DNA of 64,000 nt. Source: Aquarana catesbeiana. Lineage: Eukaryota > Chordata > Amphibia > Anura > Ranidae. The notes beneath the pieces were generated by a model. The model worked only from the letters and a program-made list of their open reading frames with translations, was not told the DNA's origin and made no database searches. The stretch's first letter is position 1. Each line of letters opens with the position of its first letter. The position numbers and the translations under genes were made by a program. This document shows positions 11,161-22,247 of this stretch, piece by piece. The stretch is taken from positions 672,999,640-673,063,639 of the forward strand of contig NC_133325.1 of NCBI RefSeq assembly GCF_042186555.1. Direction: 5' to 3'.

Positions 11161-11811
11161 AACTGATAAAAAACACAATAACAAATAGCAGCGCAGGTCA
11201 CAGTATGGGAAACACAGAGCACAATGCAAGTTTGGCCGCGCTGCAAGCCTCGTTGTGGATCGCGACCAAATCCCGGAAGTGCGCTGTTGACCGGCAAGCC
11301 GACAGCACAGAGGAATAGAGCTATTTTCCACCCAGAATGCAGAGATCACTCATGGCTAATACTGGACTCCTCTGCGCTGGACAATCATGTCTTTACTAAG
11401 AGGCGCATGTTGCTGTCTTTTTTTCAATTTTAACTGATGCATGTAATGCAATAAATACGTTTGCAGCGCAAAGCTCTGGAATATCCACAATTGTGTTAAC
11501 AATTTATACCAAATATATATTAATTCTAAAAAAGATGGACTATATGATTCAAAAAATATCAGCCCTTAACTGAAACAATCTACCCCTCCTCTTATATTGT
11601 TTCAGTGAAGGGCTGAGATTTTTTTGAATCATATATAGTCCATCTTTTTCAGAATTAATATATATTTGGTATAAATTGTTAACACAATTGTGTTAACTTA
11701 TTTATTGCACTAGTATTTTACTAGGATTAAGAAGAAGCATTCTCAATTGGGATCCACAGTTGTTCAGGTAGTTCTGTGGCGCTGATTCCTCTTTTCTGTT
11801 GTGTTATTTTA
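11161..11811. mobile_element. Insertion within the TTAA-family element
   Basis: Bounded on the left by GTTATTTTAACTGA and on the right by GTTATTTTAGTTGA, consistent with a degenerate target duplication of about 14 bp. The interior holds a long hairpin (11486-11692). Class uncertain; a duplication this long would suit an endonuclease-nicked, target-primed insertion. Confidence 0.45.
11486..11692. repeat. Long inverted repeat (hairpin), arms about 80 bp
   Basis: The left arm begins CACAATTGTGTTAACAATTT and the right arm ends with its inverse AAATTGTTAACACAATTGTG. The pairing continues inward through TATACCAAATATATATTAAT and GATTCAAAAAATATCAGCCC to a pyrimidine-rich loop near 11575-11605. Confidence 0.85.
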
Positions 11812-12744
11812 GTTGACAATTACGGGGTGTCGTGCGACGCTGTACCCAAATAAAATTGATGTCCTTTTTTCCCCACAAATACAGCTTTCTTTTAGTGGTA
11901 TTTGATCACCTCTGTGGTTTTTATTTTTTGCGCTATAAACAAGAAAAGACTGATAATTTTGAAAAAAAACATTTTTTTTTACTTTCTGCCATAAAACATA
12001 TCCAATAAAAAAATGTAAAAAAATCAAATTTCTTCATCAATTTAGGCCAATATGTATTCTGCCACATATTTTTGGTAAAAAAAAACAAACAATAAGCGTA
12101 TATTGATTGTTTTGCGCAAAAGTTATTGTGTCTACAAAATAGGGGATAGATTTTTTGTATTTCTATTATTATTTATTTTTCTTTTTGCTAGTAATGGCGG
12201 TGATCCACGTTTTTTTAAGAAGGACTGCGGCATTGCAGCGGACAGATTGGACACCAAATTTACATTTTTGCCACTTTTTTGGGAACCAGTGACATTATTA
12301 CAGTGATCAGTGCTCAAAATATGCACTGCCATTGTACTAATGACACTGTCAGGGAAGGGGTTAACATCAAGTGCAATCAAGGGGTTAGTTAACCGTGTTC
12401 CCTCAGTGTGTTTACTAACTGTATGGGGGATGGGCTGCCTGGGACAACACACAGATCTGTCTTCCTGCATAGCAGAAAGACAAGATCTCTGTGTGATCTC
12501 CCCTGTCAGAACGGAGATCTGCCTTGTTTACACAGGCAGATCCCCATTCTGTCTCTGTGGGGAACAGTTGTGGGCAGCTGGCAAACACCGAGTCCGACAG
12601 ACCCTTTGATTTGCTCCCCCGCCGGCCAATGGGCGCGAACATCCCAGCTGCGCCTGGGCAGGCGACCGACGTACACCTACGGCGATTCGTGCAGCCGAGC
12701 AAACCTGCCGCAGTATAACTGCGGCGGCTGGTCTGCAAGCGGTT

Positions 12745-14087
12745 AAAGTATATTTCTAAACTGTGCTGTGTTCTGGCAGTGGGGCAGGAACTTTCCATCC
12801 CACTCCCAAAACAAAATAGAATCAGGCTGAGTACTGCTCAGCCATTTACAGTAAGCTTTGTATTCCAAGAATGAATATAAAGCTTCCTCTGGCTGAGGAA
12901 GAGATAGATTGTGACATTATGCACCCTCCTCTCCACCTCAGCCAATCAGAGGAAGCTGAGGAAGGAGCCACTGAGGTGTGTAAGGGTGGGGGTTACGTGT
13001 GTGTGGGACAAGTGTCTAGTGGGAATGCTTTGAGTGGTAGGTCGTAGAGTAGATACACCCACAACATCTGTCTTTTGCTGCTTACTCAAATTGAGGTTAA
13101 AGCCTAACTCCACTTTTAGGGCCCATTCCTCATGGGAAAATGCAGGTAACTACAATAACACACAGAAAACACTGGCTTGGACTGGTGCATAGTAACATGT
13201 TACATGTTAGACCCTAAATACAGATGTAACATGTTACTAAAGGCACACCTAGCGTTTAAGTTGGTCATACACTAGTAGAATTTAGTTTGAAAATGTTCAT
13301 TCTAAGAATGTTCGTTAGATTTTCTACTTAATGGGGTCAATAATAGGGTCAAGTTGACATTCATTTTCTACGAAAGTAACGAGAAAATTCGAAGGAGCAG
13401 GATGGAAACGTTTTCCTGAATGGTCAAATTTCTAACAGTGAAAGTGCTTTTTGTTCAGGAAAATCCACTTACTTAAAAGTCAAATTTTACAAATGCAAGG
13501 GGACATTTTTCAGGCAAGGTCCTTGTTTAGGCACTGCCTGTTCTGGGGTGAAAAGACTCTTTTTCAGTATCTCAGTTTTGTTTCTGCCTTGTCACCCTGT
13601 CACATGGGTTTCCAATGGAGACTTCAAGTGGACTTTTTAACACACATTATGCAGTCATAGTCCTCTGTTGTCACCACCAGAAAACCTGATCTGAGAAATG
13701 CCATACAGTCATTGATGGTGAGCTACATGTAGACAGGAAAGGAAAAGATGACTGGATTACTAAAGCAGAACATATAAAATACCGGACTTTACTGGTTCAG
13801 CATGGGAGACGACCAATGATTGAGAGAACATAATAAACTTTATTGTACATAGAAAAAGCACATGGATAAAAAAGAGAATAAAAGAGGAATGCCCATACAT
13901 GGCCCTGGAGGTAAGATTGTGAAAGTCCAATCCATTTTAGATTGAAAGTGGCTGCAAAGACGCTGCAGATGATCAGTAGCACTAACATACATAAAGGGAT
14001 ATAAAGGTAAAAACAAAAATATTTTATTTAAAAAATGTTATTAGTTTTAGCAAACCAAGTGTTATTTAGCTATGTTTTATACATACT
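12745..14087. other. Unassigned sequence
   Basis: Holds a GCTTCCTCTGGCTGAGG / CCAATCAGAGGAAGCTGAGG inverted pair (about 12888-12960) and a duplicated AACATGTTACATGTTA / GTAACATGTTACT motif near 13190-13240. No gene was recognised; long frames here lack domain features. Confidence 0.4.
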
Positions 14088-14573
14088 TTAAAGTGGTTGT
14101 AAACCTCAGACATGAAATATGAACAAACCATATCCCTCTGTAGTGTATACTTGTCTCAATTAAGAGCACAAAGTGTAATTTTTGTCTGCCGCTTCATTCT
14201 TCTGCTATCAGCATGAATCACTTCTGACAAGTTTTCCTGACACCAAGAGAAAAAAGGTGACGAGGAGAAATCTCCAACTGATTGACAGCCTCAGCTCCGT
14301 TTCTGTGTGCTGTTTGAATGGGGGTGTGTCCCTTCCCTCCAATCAGCTCTCAGAGCTCTCCTCACTGAGCTCTTCAGTATGTAACTTCAGCTCTCCGCCC
14401 ACTTTTTTCTGACAGCTCAGACAAGCTTTATAAATTCTGGGCTTTGAATGGATGTAGAGTAGAGACTGCAGATAAATAGGTACAACTTATGTAGGAGGAT
14501 TTGTTTCATCTCTGTGTATCACCTAAGGACAGTCGCTTCACTGGGTGTATGGAAGGGTTTACAACCACTTTAA
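14088..14573. mobile_element. 486-bp TTAA-flanked MITE (piggyBac-like)
   Basis: TTAA at 14088-14091 and 14570-14573 flanks the perfect inverted ends AGTGGTTGTAAACC / GGTTTACAACCACT. Target and inverted ends fit a piggyBac-type MITE. The same left end appears at about 63089, and similar ends bound 5687-10066. Confidence 0.85.
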
Positions 14574-15657
14574 CCTTTTATATTCTTATAAAATAGAAGC
14601 TTTTACACTTGTTTTCAGTTCTTCCTTGACGCCACATTTTTTTGAAACTTTAAACTTAACTTGCAACTTAAGATAAAATATATCCAGCTTACCTCCAGTA
14701 GTGACACACTGGAAGGCAGAGATCAGGGCATTATCTGTAGACAGTTTAATGAGTATGCATTTGGCTTTTGAACAGACATAATATAGTTTATGTCCACTGT
14801 TGAAATATTAATATAATAATGATGTTGTTGGGCATTAAATCAAATCCACAGTAGGTTGCAATCAATAAGGACACATAAATAAACACAGTCTGTATGCTTG
14901 GATGTGAAATACAGTTCCAATCTAAAAACTGCTGAGTAAAAAATAAAACAGTTGCATAATAATATTCTTAAAGCAGAGCTCCCAACAATATTAAGGTAAA
15001 TATAAATAGCCAATTAAAGGATACAATAGATTTAAAAAAAGATAAATACATAAAAAATAATTTGCTGCAATATTCATCTTCAATCAAGAGATTTCCCCTG
15101 CAGTATTTTAATTTTTTAATTTTTTTTCCTAAGGTCTCCTTCACCCGGACAATTACATGCATACACCAAATTTCAGCAGATTCTTACAGCTGTAATGACA
15201 GATGTATGTGAATAGCAGAGGCTGCTCAGCCTGTACAAAGCAATGACAGGCTGATAATCAGCTAACTGCAGTTAGGGATCGACTTACGAGCCTGGATGCA
15301 TCTGACTGAACAGCAGAGGCTGTTGTCAGCCTGTCATTACTTATAGTGTCTGCCACTATTTCCATACACCTGTCATGTCAGCTACAAGAATCTACTGATT
15401 CTTGCCATTGGAATCTGATATATGCGTGTAATCGCTCTTCTGAAGGAGGACTAAATGGCTGATGGCCAGCCTCATTCAAACCACTTCCTCTGAGCCCAGG
15501 TCGTCCTAGAGCTGCCTCAGTTTGAGACTGGACAGTGAAAGGAAAAGCATCACAATGATGAGCTTATCCCTCTCTCATTCTGCTTTCTCCTCCTACCAGC
15601 ATGCTTCTAGTCAGCACATGAACTGATTGGCTCTTTGTGCTGCCTCTTCCTGTCTTA
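14574..15657. other. Unassigned sequence
   Basis: AT-rich first half. The second half (about 15170-15440) has partly repeated motifs (CAGCAGAGGCTG, GCCTGTCATTACTTA-like) suggesting a degraded inverted repeat with ends near ATTTCAGCAGATTCTTACAGC and its partial inverse. No gene seen. Confidence 0.4.
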
Positions 15658-15809
15658 GGCTGGATTCACACCTATGCATTTTGAGTGCTTTTTGCATTTT
15701 GCAGATTTGTACTACAGTCCATTTACCATGGTTTCCTATGGAACACGTTCTGTAGTGCAAATCTGCAAAATGCAAAAAGCACTAAAAATGCAGAGGTGTG
15801 AATCCAGCC
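15658..15809. mobile_element. 152-bp palindromic MITE (TTA duplication)
   Basis: TTA at 15655-15657 and 15810-15812 flanks the ends GGCTGGATTCACACC and its perfect inverse. The arms pair for about 65 bp (including TTTTTGCATTTTGCAGATTTG-like sequence) around a CCATGG-centred loop, so the element is almost one hairpin. The TTA target suggests PIF/Harbinger. Confidence 0.85.
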
Positions 15810-15908
15810 TTACTCCAGCACTGATATACAGGGACTGTAAGACGCTGATACCAGGTTAAATGCAGGTACTTACATTGCTTGCATGTAAACAATACATTTA
15901 ATTATGTA

Positions 15909-16312
15909 TTAACCACTTTAAGACCACAATACGTATATATACGTTGCGGCTTTGAAGTGGTTTACCGGGTTATGGCTGAAGCTATCAGCCATAACCCAGG
16001 TATCTTATTCTTCAGGTTAAGGCTGGTTTTCTCATGAAAGTGTTTTTAGTGGTTTATGAGCCGCTGGAACCCTTTCAGAAGCGCCCCCTCCCCCGACTCA
16101 CAGGTGTTTCTCGGGCTTACTGTTTCCGCCGCCTCGCCCAAGAAATAATCCGACGGTGCAGCCAGCTGGTCCCAGAGGCGATCAAAGAATGGATCAACTT
16201 TGATCACCTCTATGGCCTTGGTGGACCAGAAACGTCACTGTTTTTTTTTTAAAAGCAAAAGATCAAAAAAGTTTTTTGTGATCTTTTGCTTTTAAGGCGT
16301 CATGCACACTGG
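15909..16312. mobile_element. Truncated TTAA-family copy with strong hairpin
   Basis: The left end (ATTAACCACTTTAAGACC) resembles the TTAACCRCTT terminus of the family. The right part contains a hairpin (about 16249-16295) in which AAAAGCAAAAGATCA pairs with TGATCTTTTGCTTTT around a poly-A/T loop. The tail GGCGTCATGCACACTGGAC looks like another MITE terminus abutting the BEL LTR. Confidence 0.5.
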
Positions 16313-16326
16313 ACATTATAATAACT

Positions 16327-16691
16327 GTTCTACCTCTCCAATCTAAGCACTGAAAGTGTGATCTCCGTAACTTGCATTTAGTTGTGTTGAGATGTCGATA
16401 ACCCCAATCTTATTTGGATAAACAGACAGTGACTCGATTCAGATGACCCCTTGTTGATCTTGTGAAGTTTAATCCATAAACTATGAGGATCTTACAACAA
16501 TGAACATCGGATAGGTCAAAAGATCATAATGTGATCCAGTCCAGACATGTGCTGAGATGCATTACTAGGAAATGAACAAAGGGTGGAGCTAACTATACAG
16601 GATAAGCTGAGATACAGGAGGGGGAGGAACCAGGGACAGAATAATACATATAACATTCAAAGGCATATCACAAGGCATGTGACACATGACA
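16327..16691 (-). repeat. BEL/Pao 3' LTR (about 365 bp)
   Basis: On the minus strand it starts TGTCATGTGTCACATGCC directly after a purine tract (CGATGGGGAG), as expected for a polypurine tract/LTR junction, and can end ...GAACA at 16327. The homologous LTR at 29103-29955 matches base for base over long runs. The true far end may lie beyond 16327 because an unrelated repeat abuts there. Confidence 0.7.
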
Positions 16692-16979
16692 CTCCCCATC
16701 GAAATCTATGATTTCTATTATTAACAAACTTTAGTCTAAGTCCAAATATAAATAATGAAGATTCTGTCCAAGAACACCGGCTAAACAAGAGGGAAGGGAA
16801 GAACAAGAGAAAAAATGCAAACATTAACATATACTTGCAGATGAAGGTCCAGGCTGTGACAATGAAATATCCATCTTCAGAGGGGAAGGGAGCAACATGC
16901 ATCAATCCTTCGTACCTCCCTTTGAATCAAGTTGATGACTTGTGAGACTTGTCTTCTTCTTTGAGTAAAAGAAGTACTA

Positions 16980-17539
16980 GTTCCTTAATAGGCCTGAAAT
17001 AAAAGTGTGTAGAACCTTCTTTCATCGTACTTTTCTGTCATTACTTGGCATAGTCTTTGTAGTAAGACCCATAGGCCAATGGTGGTGATTAGAATCTTTC
17101 TCTTTCAAGAGAACTATGTCTCCCACTTGTAGGTTGGGTTTGCTAGTTTGCCATTTGCTGCGACTTTGAAGGTTAGAAAGGTACTCCATCTTCCAGCGGT
17201 TCCTAAACACATTAGCAAGATGTTGAACCTGCTTCCATTGATGCTTGTAAACATTAGGCTAATCAAGTTCCTCTGGGGGAATAGTGGCTATCCCAATTTT
17301 TTGGGTACGAAGAGTGGCTGGAGTGAGCAATACTGGAGACTCTGGATCTGAGGACACAGGGACCAGAGGCCTTGCATTGATTATAGCAGACACCTAGCAA
17401 GAAGAGTGACTAAAATTTCATGGGTAAGCTGGGAAGTTTTCTGGTCAAGTAGCATAAAGTCCAGGATTTTCCTTGCAACTCCAATCATGCGTCCCAGGAG
17501 CCTCCCATGTGAGAGGAATGGGGTGGGTTGAATTCCCAT
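16980..17539 (-). pseudogene. BEL/Pao integrase C-terminal (DUF5641-like) region
   Basis: The minus strand reads through pieces with a RPLVPVSSDPESPVLLTP-type stretch (frame-disrupted), then NRWKMEYLSNLQSRSKWQTS (about 17205-17146), KPNLQVGDIVLLKEKDS and the WPMGLTTKTMP motif (about 17078-17046). This is the usual order of the DUF5641 domain that follows BEL/Pao integrases. At least two frame changes are needed to read it. A second, diverged copy of its end lies at 30150-30374. Confidence 0.75.
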
Positions 17540-18530
17540 TTACTTGTTGACAATCAAGAAGTTCACAATTTTTTCTGCTCCTGTAAAATTAGTCCCACAG
17601 TCAGATCTAAGTAACTTTACAGGTCCTCGCACAGATACAAACCTTCTGATGGCATTAATAAAACAGGAAGAGTCCATTGATTCTATCACTTTGATGTGCA
17701 CTGCACGAATGCTCAAACAAGTGAACAGAGCAGCCCATCGCTTATTTTTAGCAACTCCGCTGCGAGTTCTGCGTGTAACAACAGTCCAGGGGCCAAATAT
17801 GTCCATGCCAACATTAGTAAATGGAGGTTCAGTGCTTAGCCCGGGTTCACACCTATGCGAATTAGATGCGGCTTACACCGCATCTAATTCGCAGGACATT
17901 TTAAAATACATTCATATGAATGTATCTGGTTCACATATGTGCGTTGCATTCGCACTGCGCATTGCACAAAAAACGTGTGCGTTTTTTGGGCATTGCGGTG
18001 CGAACTACAAGCCTATTATCTCCTATGGGAACGCATCTGATTCGCAGATGCATTGCGTTCTGAACAAGGATTTTCTCTTTCTCCTCACTACACCTCCCCC
18101 TCTCCCCCCCCCCCCCCTCCCCCTCTCCCTGCTCTCTAATCCTGAGCAAAAACGCAATGAATCCGTTGAACAGGAGATTGTTATCTCCCCAGTGAAACCT
18201 GAGCTTCAATTCGCACCGCACATGTGTGAAACCAGGCTAAATCGGTCAGCCGGCAGCTCTGCCATCTGTTGTTGTAGGTGCTTTCCTCTTAGTTTTTGGC
18301 ACTTGACACATTTGTGGAGTATGGGTGATATATACCTTTTCATCCCGACGATCCAGAAACCTGCAGACCTTACTGCTCCTTCTGTGAAGTGACGTCCTTG
18401 GTGCTGAACCTGCTCATGGAAATGCCTAACTAACAGGGCAGTAATGTGATGACATCCTGGAATAATGAGGGGATTTTTCTCTTTACTGAACGAATTTGAC
18501 CTCCAATGCGACCACGATCTCAAAGTAACT
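17540..18530 (-). pseudogene. BEL/Pao integrase, zinc-binding and catalytic core, split by a MITE
   Basis: Integrase inserts retrotransposon cDNA into the host genome. The upstream piece (18523-18236) has the zinc-binding H2C2 signature: H in HFHEQVQHQGRH, then a CVKCQKL pair. The downstream piece (17839-17540) has the core: MDIFGPW (first Asp), IRAVHIKVIESMD, and RSDCGTNFTGA (second Asp). Both pieces are in the same reading frame and are separated by the MITE at 17840-18235. The third acidic residue would lie past 17540, where the frame is lost. Confidence 0.8.
17840..18235. mobile_element. TTA/TAA-flanked MITE inserted in BEL integrase
   Basis: The ends GCCCGGGTTCACACCTATGC and the inverse of the right end (GCCTGGTTTCACACATGTGC) are terminal inverted repeats, like the GGCTGGATTCACACC ends of the MITE at 15658-15809. 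Flanking bases are TTA on the left and TAA on the right; one substitution in an original TAA duplication explains this. The interior has a hairpin GCGAATTAGATGCGG / CCGCATCTAATTCGC and a CT-rich run near 18085-18130. Confidence 0.8.
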
Positions 18531-18551
18531 TGTTGTGATCAATTATTGGAT

Positions 18552-19174
18552 TTAATTTGTACAGAGGGCTATCCTTAAATAGGTTGAGTCCCTTTGATAT
18601 GTTAGCACTCTCTTGTAAGTATACTTCATGTTGGACACATTAGATGATAACCCTTTCTGCTTGAGAGACTTCCCCAATTGTGGGGGGTCCTTTACAGATG
18701 TGCCAGTTGTGACACTCTTTTTCAGTGCTAGAGCTGTTTGCAAACTGATGAGCAACATGAATAAGACGTGCAATGGCTTGTACAACAGAGGACCACTTAG
18801 AAAAGCATTCAAAGTGGTGAGGACTTAGCCTTACCCTTGGTTTCACAGAGGTGTTGAGTGTGATTGTAACAGCTCTGATTTCCTTATCAGATTCTGGATG
18901 AACCATTTCAAAGTTAGAATCTGTAGAACTTGAGATGAGTTTATCATTCAAGAGTACTGGTGGAGATAGCCATGATGTGTCCAGAAATACAGAAGTAGAT
19001 ATAGCACAACTGCCACGCTCAGCAGGGTTGAGGTTAGTGGGAACATAGTGCCATTGTTCAGGCGTAGAGAACTTACTAATGGGTTCCACTCTGTCATTTG
19101 GTAGTCTCTTTGTTGGGGTACGAAATTGCAGAGGTGCTACCCAACTGTTGGAATCATCTTGGTAGAACTCTTTA
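18552..19174 (-). pseudogene. BEL/Pao RT N-terminal edge fused to RNase H-side remnant
   Basis: Just after the foldback insertion the minus strand reads SKEFYQDDSNSWVAPLQFRT then KRLPNDRVE, the region preceding the RT fingers in BEL/Pao elements. It is followed directly, in one frame, by STPEQWHYVPTNLNPAERGS, which normally lies beyond RNase H. Everything between (the RT palm with its YxDD motif and most of RNase H) is absent. The piece continues to about 18640 with WxSxP and PRVRLSPHHFECFSKWSSVV-type sequence, the usual spacer before integrase. Confidence 0.8.
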
Positions 19175-19182
19175 CTCATGGT

Positions 19183-22100
19183 TAGGGATGAGCTTCGAGT
19201 TCGAGTCGAACTCATGTTCGACTCGAACATTGGCTGTTCGCAAGTTCACCGAACAGCGAACAATTTGGGGTGTTCGCGGCAAATTCGAATGCCGCGGAAC
19301 ACCCTTTAAAAGTCTATGGGAGAAATCAAAAGTGCTAATTTTAAAGGCTAATATGCAAGTTATTGTCATAAAAAGTGTTTGGGGACCTGGGTCCTGCCCC
19401 AGGGGACATGGATCAATGCAAAAAAAAGTTTTAAAAACGGCCGTTTTTTCAGGAGCAGTGATTTTAATAATACTTAAAGTCAATCAATAAAAGTGTAATA
19501 TCCCTTTAAATTTCGTACCTGGGGGGTGTCTATAGTGTGCCTGTAAAGGGGCGCATGTTTCCTGTGTTTAGAACAGTCTGACAGCAAAATGACATTTTGA
19601 AGGAAAAAACTCATTTAAAACTACCCGCGGCTATTGCATTGCCGACAATACACATAGAAGTTCATTGATAAAAACGGCATGGGAATTCCCCAAAGGGGAA
19701 CCCCGAACCAAAATTAAAAAAAAAAAATGACGTGGGGGTCCCCCTAAATTCCATACCAGGCCCTTCAGGTCTGGTATGGATATTAAGGGGAACCCCGGCC
19801 AAAATTTAAAAAAAAAAATGACGTGGGGTTCCCCCTAAATTCCATACCAGACCCTTCAGGTCTGGTATGGATTTTAAGGGGAACCCCGCCCCAAAAAAAA
19901 AAAAAAAACGGCGTGGGGTCCCCCCAAAAATCCATACCAGACCCTTATCCGAGCACGCAACCTGGCAGGCCGCAGGAAAAGAGGGGGGGACAAGAGTGCG
20001 GCCCCCCCTCCCTCCTGAACCGTACCAGGCCACATGCCCTCAACATTGGGAGGGTGCTTTGGGGTAGCCCCCCAAAACACCTTGTCCCCATGTTGATGAG
20101 GACAAGGGCCTCATCCCCACAACCCTGGCCGGTGGTTGTGGGGGTCTGCGGGCGGGGGGGCTTATCGGAATCTGGAAGCCCCCTTTAACAAGGTGACCCC
20201 CAGATCCCGGCCCCCCCCTGTGTGAAATGGTAAGGGGGTACATAAGTACCCCTACCATTTCACGAAAAAAGTGTCAAAAATGTTAAAAATGACAAGAGAC
20301 AGTTTTTGACAATTCCTTTATTTAAATGCTTCTTCTTTCTTCTATCTTGCTTCATCTTCTGGTTCTTCTGGCTCTTCTGGTTCTTCTGGTTCTTCCTCCG
20401 GCGTTCTCGTCCAGCATCTCCTCCGCGGCGTCTTCTGTCTTCTTCTCCTCGGGCCGCTCCGCACCCATGGCATGGGGGGGAGGCTCCCGCTCTTCTCTTC
20501 TTCTCTTCTTCTTTTCTTCTTTTCTTCTTTTCTTCTCTTCTTCTCTTCTTCTTCATTTTCTTCTCCGGGCCGCTCCTCAATCCATGCTGGCATGGAGGGA
20601 GGCTCCCGCTGTGTGACGGCGCTCCTCGTCTGACAGTTCTTAAATAACGAGGGGGGCGGGGCCACCCGGTGACCCCGCCCCCCTCTGACGCACGGTGACT
20701 TGACGGGACTTCCCTGTGGCATTCCCCGTGACGTCACAGGGAAGTCCCGTCAAGTCACCGTGCGTCAGAGGGGGGCGGGGTCACCGGGTGGCCCCCCCCC
20801 CGTTATTTAAGAACTGTCAGACGAGGAGCGCCGTCACACAGCGGGAGCCTCCCTCCATGCCAGCATGGATTGCGGAGCGGCCCGGAGAAGAAAATGAAGA
20901 AGAAGAGAAGAAGAGAAGAAAAGAAGAAAAGAAGAAAAGAAGAAGAGAAGAAGAGAAGAGCGGGAGCCTCCCCCCCATGCCATGGGTGCGGAGCGGCCCG
21001 AGGAGAAGAAGACAGAAGACGCCGCGGAGGAGATGCTGGACGAGAACGCCGGAGGAAGAACCAGAAGAACCAGAAGAGCCAGAAGAACCAGAAGATGAAG
21101 CAAGATAGAAGAAAGAAGAAGCATTTAAATAAAGGAATTGTCAAAAACTGTCTCTTGTCATTTTTAACATTTTTGACACTTTTTTCGTGAAATGGTAGGG
21201 GTACTTATGTACCCCCTTACCATTTCACACAGGGGGGGGCCGGGATCTGGGGGTCACCTTGTTAAAGGGGGCTTCCAGATTCCGATAAGCCCCCCGCCCG
21301 CAGACCCCCACAACCACCGGCCAGGGTTGTGGGGATGAGGCCCTTGTCCTCATCAACATGGGGACAAGGTGTTTTGGGGGGCTACCCCAAAGCACCCTCC
21401 CAATGTTGAGGGCATGTGACCTGGTACGGTTCAGGAGGGAGGGGGGGCCGCACTCTTGTCCCCCCCTCTTTTCCTGCGGCCTGCCAGGTTGCGTGCTCGG
21501 ATAAGGGTCTGGTATGGATTTTTGGGGGGACCCCACGCCGTTTTTTTTTTTTTTTTTGGCGCGGGGTTCCCCTTAAAATCCATACCAGACCTGAAGGGTC
21601 TGGTATGGAATTTAGGGGGAACCCCACGTCATTTTTTTTTTTAAATTTTGGCCGGGGTTCCCCTTAATATCCATACCAGACCTGAAGGGCCTGGTATGGA
21701 ATTTAGGGGGACCCCCACGTCATTTTTTTTTTTTTAATTTTGGTTCGGGGTTCCCCTTTGGGGAATTCCCATGCCGTTTTTATCAATGAACTTCTATGTG
21801 TATTGTCGGCAATGCAATAGCCGCGGGTAGTTTTAAATGAGTTTTTTCCTTCAAAATGTCATTTTGCTGTCAGACTGTTCTAAACACAGGAAACATGCGC
21901 CCCTTTACAGGCACACTATAGACACCCCCCAGGTACGAAATTTAAAGGGATATTACACTTTTATTGTTTGACTTTAAGCATTATTAAAATCACTGCTCCT
22001 GAAAAAACGGCCGTTTTTAAAACTTTTTTTTGCATTGATCCATGTCCCCTGGGGCAGGACCCAGGTCCCCAAACACTTTTTATGACAATAACTTGCATAT

Positions 22101-22239
22101 AAGCCTTGAAAATTAGCACTTTTGATTATTCATGTTCGTGTCCCATAGACTTTAACGGTGTTCGCATGTTCGAACGAACTTTTTTCCTGTTCGCATGTTC
22201 TGGTGCGAACCGAACAGGGGGGTGTTCGGCTCATCCCTA
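19183..22239. mobile_element. Giant hAT foldback element (3,057 bp, arms about 1.4 kb)
   Basis: Perfect 11-bp ends TAGGGATGAGC / GCTCATCCCTA are flanked by the 8-bp duplication CTCATGGT (19175-19182; 22240-22247), so it is an intact hAT-type insertion into the BEL element. The interior is a near-perfect inverted repeat: the left arm (about 19311-20718) mirrors the right arm (20735-22150) around a 16-bp spacer (20719-20734). Matching positions sum to about 41453 along most of its length, so there are few indels. The outer ~130 bp of the two sides differ: the left resembles the 5' end of the BED-hAT family and the right its 3' end (compare 48260-48824). No transposase. Open frames inside come from purine-rich and GGTATGG repeats and occur as mirrored pairs. 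Confidence 0.93.
20300..21150. repeat. Mirrored (GAA/CTT)-rich tracts at the heart of the foldback
   Basis: The left arm has a TTCTTCT-rich tract (about 20480-20560) and a GGTTCTTCT run (20360-20400); the right arm carries the inverse GAAGAA tract (about 20885-20970) and AACCAGAAGA run. The matching frames on opposite strands differ at very few residues, showing how little the arms have diverged. Low-complexity, not coding. Confidence 0.85.
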
Positions 22240-22247
22240 CTCATGGT

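Larger units (their letters stand above)
11103..12744. mobile_element. TTAA-family element, interrupted by a hairpin-bearing insertion
   Basis: The left part (11103-11160) and the continuation from about 11812 belong to the same family as 8488-9422, sharing CCCCACAAATACAGCTTTC, TTTTTTGCGCTATAAAC and the GC-rich 3' half ending GCAAGCGGTTAA at 12731-12742. The family sequence is split by an insertion (about 11161-11811) bounded by similar GTTATTTTA motifs. Confidence 0.65.

Noticed and set aside
17544..18392. 282-codon open frame on the plus strand
   Set aside because: It runs antisense through the BEL integrase and a MITE. Its composition follows these, and the minus strand carries the recognisable domains.
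20260..21190. Paired Lys/Arg/Glu-rich frames on both strands
   Set aside because: Identical frames on opposite strands are explained by the palindrome and GAA tracts, not by two genes.
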